Assembly (NCBI GenBank): GCA_949288715.1
Contig: CASELH010000007.1
Span: forward strand, 1-63,265
Direction: 5' to 3'
Origin: an uncultured Bacteroides sp.
GTDB lineage: Bacteria > Bacteroidota > Bacteroidia > Bacteroidales > Bacteroidaceae
Length of the DNA stretch: 63,265 nt
Below the pieces are notes generated by a model. It was not told where the DNA came from. It worked only from the letters and a program-made list of their open reading frames with translations, and searched no databases. Shown here piece by piece: positions 41,575-48,924 of the stretch. Position 1 is the stretch's first letter. Every line of letters begins with the position of its first letter. Both the position numbers and the translations under genes were made by a program.

Positions 41575-41982
41575 ATGACCTACGAAGAAATGCTCCGGCA
41601 ATCCCGCCTCCCCTCCATCCGCGCCAAGAGCCGCGATGAAGAGCACCGGCTGCAAGCCGCCTGCGTGCGCTGGTTCCGCGCCAAGTACCCCAAGCACCGC
41701 CACCTGCTCTTCGCCGTGCCCAACGGAGGCCGGCGCGACGCCGTCACCGGCTCCCGCCTCAAAGACGAAGGCGTCACCCCCGGCGTGGCCGACCTCATCC
41801 TGCTGCTCCCCAGCCGCTTCTACGGCTCCCTCTGCATCGAGATGAAGACACGCACCGGCCGCCAGCAAAACACCCAGCGCCAGTGGCAACAAGCCGTGGA
41901 GCAGGCCGGGAACAAATACGTCCTCTGCCGCTCGCTCGACGACTTCATGCACGCCGTAACCAACTACATGAACAGCCTATGA
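41575..41982 (+). CDS. VRR-NUC domain nuclease
   Basis: A 135-residue PD-(D/E)XK nuclease of the VRR-NUC family: EEHRLQAACVRWFR, GVADLILLLPS (Asp) and SLCIEMKTRTGRQQNTQR (E-x-K). Phage members resolve branched DNA or act at the replication fork. Its stop overlaps the next ATG by four bases. Confidence 0.88.
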   Translation: MTYEEMLRQSRLPSIRAKSRDEEHRLQAACVRWFRAKYPKHRHLLFAVPNGGRRDAVTGSRLKDEGVTPGVADLILLLPSRFYGSLCIEMKTRTGRQQNTQRQWQQAVEQAGNKYVLCRSLDDFMHAVTNYMNSL

Positions 41983-42374
41983 ACACCGACATCCAAACCC
42001 TCAACGCCGAAGCCCAGGCCATCAGCGCCTACCTGCAAACCACCCTCCAAGGCAGCCCCGAGGAGATACAGCAGCGCATGGCCGACACCATGGTCCACGT
42101 GGCCCGCACCGGCGAAATGCTCGCCCAGGCCAAACGCCTGCTGCGCCGCCGCAAGTCCGAAGAGATACAGAACACCATCCTCCGCATCGCCCGCGAAAAC
42201 TGCCTCTCCGCCAAGGTGCAGAACGCCCTGCTCGACAGCATCGCCGAAGACGAGGCCTTCCTGGTGGACACCCTCGACCGGCTCAACGCCGCCGCCACCC
42301 ACCAGCTCGACGCGCTGCGCACCCTGCTCAGCTACGAGCGCGAGGGGCTTAGGATGAACAAGACAGGATACTGA
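41979..42374 (+). CDS. Helical phage protein, 131 residues
   Basis: All-helical with many Ala and Arg (EEIQQRMADTMVHVARTGEM, RLNAAATHQLDALRTLL). The ATG overlaps the nuclease stop (ATGA). No family is recognised; the position suggests a role in replication. Confidence 0.6.
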   Translation: MNTDIQTLNAEAQAISAYLQTTLQGSPEEIQQRMADTMVHVARTGEMLAQAKRLLRRRKSEEIQNTILRIARENCLSAKVQNALLDSIAEDEAFLVDTLDRLNAAATHQLDALRTLLSYEREGLRMNKTGY

Positions 42375-42403
42375 CACGCACTTTTACAACAACCACACGA
42401 ACC

Positions 42404-43246
42404 ATGGGACGTAACAAGAAAACGGGGCTGGACTACTTCCCCTTCGACACGGACACCTTCCAGGACATCAAGATACGCAAGCTAATCAAGCGGCAAGGTG
42501 GAAAAGCCGTCACGGTATATGCTCTCCTGCTGTGTATTATCTACAAAGACGGGTACTACACGAGGTGGGACGAAGAGTTGCCTTTCATCATCTCGGAACA
42601 AACGGGTTTTGAAGAGGCGTATATATCGCAGGTGATTACCGTCTGCCTGTCGCTCGGATTATTCTCCAAAGAACTGTTCGACACGGAAGGCATCCTCACG
42701 TCCCGGGGCATACAGGAACGCTACCGCGACATCTGCCGACAGATAAAGCGCAAGTGCGCGTTCGACCACTATTCCCTTATTTCCTCCGGAGAAACGGGCA
42801 TTTCTTCCGAAGAAATCGGCATTTCCTCCGAAGAAAAGCCGATAAACTCCGTGGAAATCCCACAAAATAAAATAAAAGGAAATAAAAGGGAAGAAAAAGA
42901 AAAGAAAATATCCTCCCCCCAAAGCCCCCCGGGGGGCGGAGGAGGCGGACAGGATTTCCTGTCTTCATCCCTGTCACAGCGCGACGGCATGCCCCGCAAC
43001 CTGGAAGGACTGTGCCAGGCCATGCAACGCCTGGGCATACCACAGAGCCAGCAGGACGAAATCATGCGCCTGTCCAACTACGGCCAGATAGGCCACCCCG
43101 TGTGGCAACACCTTGCCCGCTGCCGCGACAGCCAGGGTGCCCGGCTGGAGAAAGACCGCATCCGCCTGCCCGGCAGCTACATCCTCAAGCAGCTGCGCCA
43201 AGCCCCGGCCATGCCCCCCGCAGGAAAGGAGGCCCCCGATGATTGA
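42404..43246 (+). CDS. DUF4373 (Lin1244/Lin1753-like) replication-initiation protein
   Basis: A 280-residue protein. The N-terminal Lin1244/Lin1753-like winged-helix domain (GLDYFPFDTDTFQDIKIRKL, LPFIISEQTGFEEAYISQV) binds DNA in phage replication organisers. The linker contains the repeat GISSEEIGISSEEKP and a Gly-rich stretch encoded by CCCCCCGGGGGG at 42925-42936. The C-terminal part is helical. It overlaps the next gene by eight bases. Confidence 0.82.
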   Translation: MGRNKKTGLDYFPFDTDTFQDIKIRKLIKRQGGKAVTVYALLLCIIYKDGYYTRWDEELPFIISEQTGFEEAYISQVITVCLSLGLFSKELFDTEGILTSRGIQERYRDICRQIKRKCAFDHYSLISSGETGISSEEIGISSEEKPINSVEIPQNKIKGNKREEKEKKISSPQSPPGGGGGGQDFLSSSLSQRDGMPRNLEGLCQAMQRLGIPQSQQDEIMRLSNYGQIGHPVWQHLARCRDSQGARLEKDRIRLPGSYILKQLRQAPAMPPAGKEAPDD

Positions 43247-43457
43247 CCCCAAGCGATACATCGTGCAGATACAGGACAGCCTGCTGGCCGAGTTCCTCTA
43301 CCACTGGACCGTGCACGGCAAGCCCTGCCCCCTGCTGTTCCAACGGCCACACACGGACGGCCTCACCGCCATCCGCCTCGAAGTGCGAGACGACGACACC
43401 GCCTACTTTCTGGCCGATGCACTGGCCGCCACCGGATGCAAACTTTACGAGAAATGA
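43239..43457 (+). CDS. Small phage protein, 72 residues
   Basis: A compact protein (RYIVQIQDSLLAEFLYHW, AYFLADALAATGCKLYEK). The ATG lies inside the end of the DUF4373 gene, and its stop overlaps the methyltransferase scar by four bases. No family is recognised. Confidence 0.6.
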   Translation: MIDPKRYIVQIQDSLLAEFLYHWTVHGKPCPLLFQRPHTDGLTAIRLEVRDDDTAYFLADALAATGCKLYEK

Positions 43458-43678
43458 CCCACGCATCACTCTTTTCAGGCATAGGCGGCGCGGAGAAATC
43501 AAGTCTTACGGAAACATCATCAAAAGCTATCAACCATGATTACCATAAACGGAAAGACATTCGACGACATACCGGGCAGTTGTGCCACATGCCCGTTCTT
43601 CCTGCTTCCCGGCAACGGCATTCAATACGACACGGGATTCTGCACGATTTTCGAGGAGAACCACAAGACGTGGATTAA
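43454..43678 (+). pseudogene. Remnant of a C5-cytosine DNA methyltransferase
   Basis: The frame starts MTHASLFSGIGGAE, the N-terminus and motif I (FxGxGG) of Dcm-type cytosine methyltransferases, with the ATG overlapping the preceding stop. From residue 15 on the frame is meaningless and overlaps the next real gene, which starts at 43536. The catalytic PC motif and the rest of the enzyme are gone. This is best read as a deletion scar. Confidence 0.65.
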
Positions 43679-43784
43679 CCCGCCAAGACGCTGCATGAAG
43701 CTGTTCCGCAAGGCATTCCGTATGCCGGAAGGGAGCAGGCTTGTGATAGTTGCGGACGAAACCGAGGAAGGAGGCGAGCCGTGA
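43536..43784 (+). CDS. Cys-rich phage protein, 82 residues
   Basis: Contains CATCPFF near residue 16 plus further Cys (GFCTIFEE, RRCMKLF), a pattern typical of small zinc- or disulfide-type phage proteins. Its stop overlaps the next start by four bases. Function unknown. Confidence 0.65.
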   Translation: MITINGKTFDDIPGSCATCPFFLLPGNGIQYDTGFCTIFEENHKTWINPPRRCMKLFRKAFRMPEGSRLVIVADETEEGGEP

Positions 43785-43969
43785 AACGACCCGCGCGCCC
43801 CCGTGACATCACCATCACCATCCCCGTCCACTGCCGCGACTGCGCGGGCGCCTCCGACTTCATCGGGAACTCGTGCTACTGCAAGGCGATGGGGAGGAGA
43901 ACTTGCGCGTGTGAACGGTATGGGCGGGTGTGCAGATTCTTTGTTAAAAAAATAGTCTTTACAAGTTAA
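43781..43969 (+). CDS. Cys-rich phage protein, 62 residues
   Basis: Cysteines in CRDCAGA, NSCYCKAMGRRTCACE and VCRFF suggest metal binding. It overlaps the preceding gene by four bases. The C-terminal residues run into AT-rich DNA at the border of the next insert, so the end may have been changed by that insertion. Confidence 0.55.
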   Translation: MKRPARPRDITITIPVHCRDCAGASDFIGNSCYCKAMGRRTCACERYGRVCRFFVKKIVFTS

Positions 43970-44007
43970 AAATCATTCCGCAGGTTTATGTTTTAATCAA
44001 TTATGCA

Positions 44008-44015
44008 TAACTTTG
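44008..44015 (+). promoter_or_regulatory. -7 box of the HTH-protease/PIN pair
   Basis: TAACTTTG lies 23 bases upstream of the ATG at 44038, so this AT-rich unit has its own promoter independent of the early operon. Confidence 0.6.
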
Positions 44016-44037
44016 CAAACCATTAAAACACCAATAT

Positions 44038-45084
44038 ATGAATGATATATTCCCTATACGTCTTAGGAATGCAAGGAAAATGAGAGGATTTTCCCAACAA
44101 GAACTTAGCGATGCCATGCAAGGATTTGTTTCGTCCAATGCTATAAAAAAGTACGAGAAAGGCGAAATGTTTCCTTCAAGTGACGTTGTCATAAGGCTTG
44201 CATCCGCTCTTCAAATAAAGATAGATGATTTATTCCAACCGTTTTCTGTCAAAATAGACATGAGTGATATTAAATACCGCAAAAAGTCTACACTACGAAA
44301 AAAGGATATGGAAGCTATAAACCAAATTGCTGCACATCATTTGGAGAAGTATATAGAAGTAGAACGCATGTGCGGAGAGAATAATAACTTTAACAAAAGT
44401 TATTTGGACATGGTAGTACACGACGAGAATGACGCAAGGTCTGTAGCATCAAAATTCAGACAAGATTTCAATTTAGGATATGACCCTATCTCCACCCCAA
44501 TAGAAATACTTGAAAGCGCAGGAGCAAAAATAATAGAAGTGGATGTTACTGAAAAATTCGATGGAGATAATTTTACTACCGATGGAATATTTGTCATTAT
44601 TCTAAATGAGAATTTCCATTCTGAAAGGAAGAGGCTTTCGCTTTTCCATGAAACTGGGCATAAAGTAATGTCTTTTGCCGATGGGGTGGATGAAGAAAAA
44701 ATGTGCAATGTGTTTGCCAATGAGGTACTTTTGCCCTCTGAGGTATTCATAAAGATGATAGGTCGCAAAAGAGCAGACGTTTCCTTGGAAGAATTGAAAG
44801 ATATACAAGCGCAATACGGCATTTCTGTAGAAGCAATGATGATGAAGGCAAGACAACTTGGTATCATATCGGAGAACCGTTACAAGACTTTCTGTATACG
44901 CAAGAACGCCAACAAAAATTTTCGGGATAAAGTACAGGAAAGCGTATTCCCAAAAGAAAAAAGCAACCGGTTTAACAGGCTGGTATTCAAATTGCTTGCC
45001 AGTGAAGAGATTACCGAATCCAAGTGTGCCTCATTGCTTGGGTGTTCGATAGAAGATGTACGTAACAGATTGATGCTTGTATAA
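44038..45084 (+). CDS. HTH-ImmA/IrrE (M78) metallopeptidase, antitoxin-like
   Basis: A 348-residue protein: an XRE helix-turn-helix (GFSQQELSDAMQGFVSSNAI, residues 18-37) followed by an ImmA/IrrE M78 peptidase domain with the zinc motif HETGH (FHETGHKVM) near residue 204 and the downstream NVFANEVLLPSEVF with the third ligand Glu. It overlaps the PIN gene zone by a few bases. HTH-M78 proteins beside PIN-type toxins act as antitoxins or regulators; others cleave phage repressors (ImmA). Low GC marks it as recent cargo. Confidence 0.82.
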   Translation: MNDIFPIRLRNARKMRGFSQQELSDAMQGFVSSNAIKKYEKGEMFPSSDVVIRLASALQIKIDDLFQPFSVKIDMSDIKYRKKSTLRKKDMEAINQIAAHHLEKYIEVERMCGENNNFNKSYLDMVVHDENDARSVASKFRQDFNLGYDPISTPIEILESAGAKIIEVDVTEKFDGDNFTTDGIFVIILNENFHSERKRLSLFHETGHKVMSFADGVDEEKMCNVFANEVLLPSEVFIKMIGRKRADVSLEELKDIQAQYGISVEAMMMKARQLGIISENRYKTFCIRKNANKNFRDKVQESVFPKEKSNRFNRLVFKLLASEEITESKCASLLGCSIEDVRNRLMLV

Positions 45085-45088
45085 TAAA

Positions 45089-45595
45089 ATGGACATAGTT
45101 GTAAGCGATACGAATATCTTCATAGACCTTATTGCAGTAGGATTATTGGAACGTTCCTGCGAATTACCAATAAGGATACACACTGTTGATTACGTGATAA
45201 ATGAGATTACGGATGACAGTCAAAAGGCTATTATAAACAAGCTCGTGAATAATGGGAAAATAATTGTAAAACGGTTTGATTCAGAGGAATTTCTTCGCAT
45301 TATTGGAATTTATTTTTCCAGAAGCAATAATGTGTCCGTTACAGATTGCTCAGTCTGGTATTATGCCAAACGAAACAGCTTCCGTTTATTGACAGGAGAT
45401 AATAAACTAAAAAATAGTGCCATTGCAGATGGTGTACAAGTCTCTGGAATATTATATCTTACCGATATGCTTGTTGAACAAAACATTGTAAATGAAAGGG
45501 AAATGGCAGATAAACTTGAAGAATTGCTTACTATGAATTCGAGACTTCCCAAAAGGATAATTGATGAACGAATAGCGAAATATAGAGAAGAATAG
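45089..45595 (+). CDS. PIN-domain putative ribonuclease toxin
   Basis: A 168-residue protein. The N-terminal VVSDTNIFIDL holds the first catalytic Asp. Further acidic residues lie in DYVINEITDDSQ, in VSVTDCSVWYYAK and in LLTGDNKLKN, as in VapC/PIN nucleases. ATG 45089 is preferred over an upstream TTG. It is paired with the HTH-M78 gene (four bases between) and followed by two terminators, so the pair is a self-contained cargo unit. Confidence 0.78.
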   Translation: MDIVVSDTNIFIDLIAVGLLERSCELPIRIHTVDYVINEITDDSQKAIINKLVNNGKIIVKRFDSEEFLRIIGIYFSRSNNVSVTDCSVWYYAKRNSFRLLTGDNKLKNSAIADGVQVSGILYLTDMLVEQNIVNEREMADKLEELLTMNSRLPKRIIDERIAKYREE

Positions 45596-45629
45596 TTCTA
45601 ATTTCCCCTAATTTTAATATTGACTATAC

Positions 45630-45693
45630 AGGCGATGCCCCCACCCGGCACCGCCTTTTCCATGCCCGCCCCGCACCCCGGAGCGGGCTTTTT
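45630..45693 (+). terminator. Tandem rho-independent terminators
   Basis: First stem: AGGCG-a-TGCC / GGCA-c-CGCCT then TTT (45630-45659). Second stem: GCCCGC / GCGGGC then TTTTT (45664-45693). Together they isolate the HTH-M78/PIN unit from the phage operon. Confidence 0.8.
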
Positions 45694-45717
45694 CATACCC
45701 CTAAACAGACACAGCCA

Positions 45718-46059
45718 ATGAAACCCAAGAAGACATTAATAGCCCGCGCCGAGGCCAACGGCTCGATAGACCGGCTCAACCAACTGCTTTCAGCCAGCCA
45801 CATCCTCCTCTGCGAGGCCAACTCCCTTGCCGAAGAAGCCGCCGACCTCATGGCGCGGAACGGCCTCATGCTCGGCCAGCTCAGGCAACTGCACAACCAG
45901 TTCACCCGCTCGGCCGACCGCTACTTCCGCGAGTTCGCCACCATGGTCACCACCGAGCGGCAGAAGATGGACATGTTCCACGACATGGACGGCTTCGACC
46001 AATACTTCCGCCGCTGGGCCAAGCTGCCACGGGATTGGGCGCCGAACGAAATAATCTGA
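45718..46059 (+). CDS. Helical phage protein, 113 residues
   Basis: All-helical with a well-formed coiled segment (LNQLLSASHILLCEANSLAE, FREFATMVTTERQKMDMF). GC-rich like the phage backbone, in contrast to the preceding insert. No family is recognised. Confidence 0.6.
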   Translation: MKPKKTLIARAEANGSIDRLNQLLSASHILLCEANSLAEEAADLMARNGLMLGQLRQLHNQFTRSADRYFREFATMVTTERQKMDMFHDMDGFDQYFRRWAKLPRDWAPNEII

Positions 46060-46076
46060 CAAAAACGGCCAAGCGG

Positions 46077-46205
46077 CGCTTAAACGCCGTCCAAGCCCCG
46101 TTAAGACGGCGACTAAGCGACGTTAAACCCCGGACTTAACGACGTTAAACCCCGGGTTTAATGAAGCCCGTCCGCGCACTACTGATTATCAGCAACTTAC
46201 AAAAT
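46077..46205. repeat. 22-bp-period array plus conserved tail (phage copy 2)
   Basis: CGTTAA occurs at 46099, 46121 and 46143, an exact 22-base period, with related units on both sides (GGCGACTAAGC is shared with the array at 35.4 kb). TGATTATCAGCAACTTACAA follows at about 46182, matching the tail after the first phage array. Confidence 0.75.
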
Positions 46206-46244
46206 TAGCCGACAATTAAGAAAACTATAAACAAAACAACCATT

Positions 46245-46511
46245 ATGGAACAGAAGAAAATGCAAATCCCCGACGGCTACGCCTTCTACCGCGTGGAAGG
46301 CCGCGAAGCATGGTGGCAGCGGCTGGGGTGGCAGCCGGATTGGACGGACGTGGCCACGAAGAAGTATTGCCTGTTCAACAACAAGGGCAAGATAGACCGT
46401 TTTGAGTCGTTCAGCACCGGTTGTGTACTTGCGTTCCCGGCGGAGGATGTGCGCGAGCAATTCTTGGAGGCATTCGGGGATTTAATTGAGGAGGCGAAGG
46501 AGTTGATATGA
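46245..46511 (+). CDS. Phage protein, 88 residues
   Basis: An acidic protein with GYAFYRVEGREAWWQRLGWQ near the start and a helical tail (DVREQFLEAFGDLIEEAKEL). It opens the run of small overlapping genes. No family is recognised. Confidence 0.6.
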   Translation: MEQKKMQIPDGYAFYRVEGREAWWQRLGWQPDWTDVATKKYCLFNNKGKIDRFESFSTGCVLAFPAEDVREQFLEAFGDLIEEAKELI

Positions 46512-46520
46512 ATTGGAGGA

Positions 46521-47261
46521 ATGATTATGGAACGGAAGATAGGCGAGATATTTGAGTGTGGAGGTGAGTGGTATCAGTGTGTGGAAAGCATAGCCTATTG
46601 CCCCGATTGTGCTTTTTCTAAGAAAGCATGTCCTCATTCGACATTAGTCTTGTGCGATGCCATAAGGCGCAAAGACAAGAAGAATGTCATTTTCAAGAAG
46701 CTCGAAAAGGTTGGAGAACCCATTACAATAAATGGGACTTTGGTGCAGAAAATGAAAACACCAGTAGCCATTGGATGCGAGCAATGCGTTCTGAACAATA
46801 AAGGATGCTCTATCATCTACGAAAAATGCTTTAGCAACGAGTTATATGTAATCAAACAAAGCCAAGAAGATATGGAAGAAAAGGAATTGAACTTGAAAGA
46901 ATTTAATTTGGAAGCCGCCAAGTCAGGCAAGCCAGTCTGCACACGTGACGGACGCAAGGCGAGGATTGTTTGCTTTGATGCAAAAGGTGACCAGCCAATT
47001 ATTGCCCTCGTAGAAGCTAAAGGAAATAAAGATGCTTTAATTGAGAAGGTTGAAAGATACTTTATCAATGGGCATTCAGTTTTTGAAGTTAGAGAAACTA
47101 ATAATGACCTTATGATGCTCCCCGAAAAGAAGGAGGGGTGGGTGAATGTGTATAAAGGTGGATTACTTGATACAAAATCCTATAATACGAAAAAAGAGGC
47201 TTTCGATAAAGCAAGTCCTAAAGATTATATAGACACAGTAAAGATTGAGTGGTATGGATAA
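46521..47261 (+). CDS. Two-part Cys-rich phage protein, 246 residues
   Basis: Residues 1-110 contain two Cys-rich half repeats (YCPDCAFSKKACPHS and GCEQCVLNNKGCSI) that look like duplicated zinc modules. The C-terminal 120 residues start LKEFNLEAAKSGKPVCTRDG, a module common in Bacteroides phage proteins (the FNLEAAKSGKPVxTRDG type). The start may also be the ATG two codons in. Function unknown. Confidence 0.65.
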   Translation: MIMERKIGEIFECGGEWYQCVESIAYCPDCAFSKKACPHSTLVLCDAIRRKDKKNVIFKKLEKVGEPITINGTLVQKMKTPVAIGCEQCVLNNKGCSIIYEKCFSNELYVIKQSQEDMEEKELNLKEFNLEAAKSGKPVCTRDGRKARIVCFDAKGDQPIIALVEAKGNKDALIEKVERYFINGHSVFEVRETNNDLMMLPEKKEGWVNVYKGGLLDTKSYNTKKEAFDKASPKDYIDTVKIEWYG

Positions 47262-47706
47262 GCAAGTATTGGATATAGAGCAGATGCAGCACCTGCAAGA
47301 GTTGGGGTCGGACACAGGCAATGCAAGTATGTTGTATTGCAGGCTTTATGATGAATTTCATGATGAACGTTATATTCTTGTGGAAAGCAAACATAAATTT
47401 AACAAGGAGGAAAATGCGATAATACTTGACGGCATAAGAAACTCGGTTATTTATTGCAAGAAAATTACTCCAGTCTACACCTTGCAGGACGTGCTGGAGT
47501 TGTTGCCGACCAAATTAGGTGCTAATGGTAAATTGCACATAACACGCGACATTTTCACAAACAAATGGACGGTAGAATATTTTGAGGGTGCAACTCTTGG
47601 ACGTGTATTCTTTGAAAGTGAAAATTTGATAGATGCGGCTTATGAGATGTTGTGTTTGCTTATCGAGAAAGAATATATAAAAACTGACAAGGAGGAGAAG
47701 AAATGA
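47254..47706 (+). CDS. Hypothetical phage protein, 150 residues
   Basis: The ATG overlaps the end of the preceding gene; it overlaps the next start by four bases. The middle contains YTLQDVLELLPTKLGANGKL and the tail YEMLCLLIEKEYI, a pattern shared by small Bacteroides phage proteins. Function unknown. Confidence 0.6.
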   Translation: MDKQVLDIEQMQHLQELGSDTGNASMLYCRLYDEFHDERYILVESKHKFNKEENAIILDGIRNSVIYCKKITPVYTLQDVLELLPTKLGANGKLHITRDIFTNKWTVEYFEGATLGRVFFESENLIDAAYEMLCLLIEKEYIKTDKEEKK

Positions 47707-48062
47707 AAAAGAGACTGAGAAAAACGGGTGAGATAGTAGATGTTATAGTTTATGGCACTCCGTGTGGGGCTGAAAGAGATAAGGATGACTATGTAAGCTA
47801 TATAGATAGTAAAGGAATTGAACATCATTCAGAACGTGGATTGAATATTTATTGGGACTTTGAGGACGTAGGGGAAGAACTTACCAAGGAGATTGATTGG
47901 GAGCAAGTGAGGATAAGGGCTGCAATAGAAGCATTAAAAGGATTTGCCGCCAACCCACACGACCAAGCAGCTAATGCACCCGTTCAGAAGTTATCAGAAT
48001 GGAGCGTACAAGCTGCCGATGCCCTAATCGCAGAGTTGAAGAAAGGAGGGAAAGATGCGTGA
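47703..48062 (+). CDS. Hypothetical phage protein, 119 residues
   Basis: A beta-rich first half (SYIDSKGIEHHSERGLNI) and a helical second half (EQVRIRAAIEALKGFAANPH). It ends GGKDA, overlapping the first YopX gene by eight bases. Function unknown. Confidence 0.6.
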   Translation: MKKRLRKTGEIVDVIVYGTPCGAERDKDDYVSYIDSKGIEHHSERGLNIYWDFEDVGEELTKEIDWEQVRIRAAIEALKGFAANPHDQAANAPVQKLSEWSVQAADALIAELKKGGKDA

Positions 48063-48489
48063 AATAGTTTTTAGAGGCAAAAGCACGCATTCCGATGAAT
48101 GGTGTTTCGGCAATCTTGTCGATTACGGAGACGGAGAAGTGGAAATACAAGGCTTTGATGTGTTCCGTGAGGGCATAGATGATTGGAAGGAAATCAAGGT
48201 TGACTCGAAAACAGTCGGCCAGTTCACAGGATTGCTTGACGCAAATGGCAAGGAAATATACGAGGGTGATATAATTAAATCTCCGAGTAAAAATATACGC
48301 CATTTCATAAATTACAACGAAAGCCGTGGCGCATTTACGGCAACTCTGATAAATAAGTATATGAATGATGACTGTGGATTGAAAACAGAATGCAATGTAG
48401 AACAAGATTGGCTGTGTAGAACAAAAAAAACGGTGGTTGGAAACATCCACGACAACCCCGAATTGCTGAGAGGAGGCAAAGATGCGTGA
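48055..48489 (+). CDS. YopX family protein, copy 1
   Basis: A 144-residue YopX-type protein: MREIVFRGKS start, DSKTVGQFTGLLDANGKEI with YEGDII, and VVGNIHDNPELL at the end. YopX proteins are widespread in phages and of unknown role. It ends GGKDA just as the preceding gene does, and overlaps copy 2 by eight bases. Confidence 0.88.
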   Translation: MREIVFRGKSTHSDEWCFGNLVDYGDGEVEIQGFDVFREGIDDWKEIKVDSKTVGQFTGLLDANGKEIYEGDIIKSPSKNIRHFINYNESRGAFTATLINKYMNDDCGLKTECNVEQDWLCRTKKTVVGNIHDNPELLRGGKDA

Positions 48490-48889
48490 GATTAAATTTC
48501 GAGGCAAGCCTATTCAAGGCAAACTGCCAAACGGAGAAGTATTGACTGGCGATTTTATATATGGCCATTTGGTTATTACAAGTACTGAATATCACATATT
48601 GTCTCCTGATGGTAAAGTGTTCAAGAATTACAACGTAGCTCCCGAAACCGTTGGTCAGTTTACTGGATTGCAAGATTCCGATGGTGTGGATGTGTACGAG
48701 GGCGACATTCTCAAAAACGAATGGGGTATTCATGTAGTCCAATATCGAAAAGGAGAATTTGAGGCTTATCAAGATGATATGGGGAAATGCTGGGATGGCT
48801 ATATGCCTTTGTATAGGGTATGTAATGAGTTCAGGACATGTCACATAGTCGGTAACATCCACGACCAAAAGCTGGAGGACTTCAAATGA
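48482..48889 (+). CDS. YopX family protein, copy 2
   Basis: A 135-residue paralogue with the same landmarks (MREIKFRGKP, PETVGQFTGLQDSDG, YEGDIL, IVGNIHDQKL). The junction sequence AAAGATGCGTGA at its start is identical to that at the start of copy 1, which points to tandem duplication. The middle part has diverged. Confidence 0.88.
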   Translation: MREIKFRGKPIQGKLPNGEVLTGDFIYGHLVITSTEYHILSPDGKVFKNYNVAPETVGQFTGLQDSDGVDVYEGDILKNEWGIHVVQYRKGEFEAYQDDMGKCWDGYMPLYRVCNEFRTCHIVGNIHDQKLEDFK

Positions 48890-48924
48890 TTTTGCAACAG
48901 AAGTTTGATTTTAACGAATAACGA

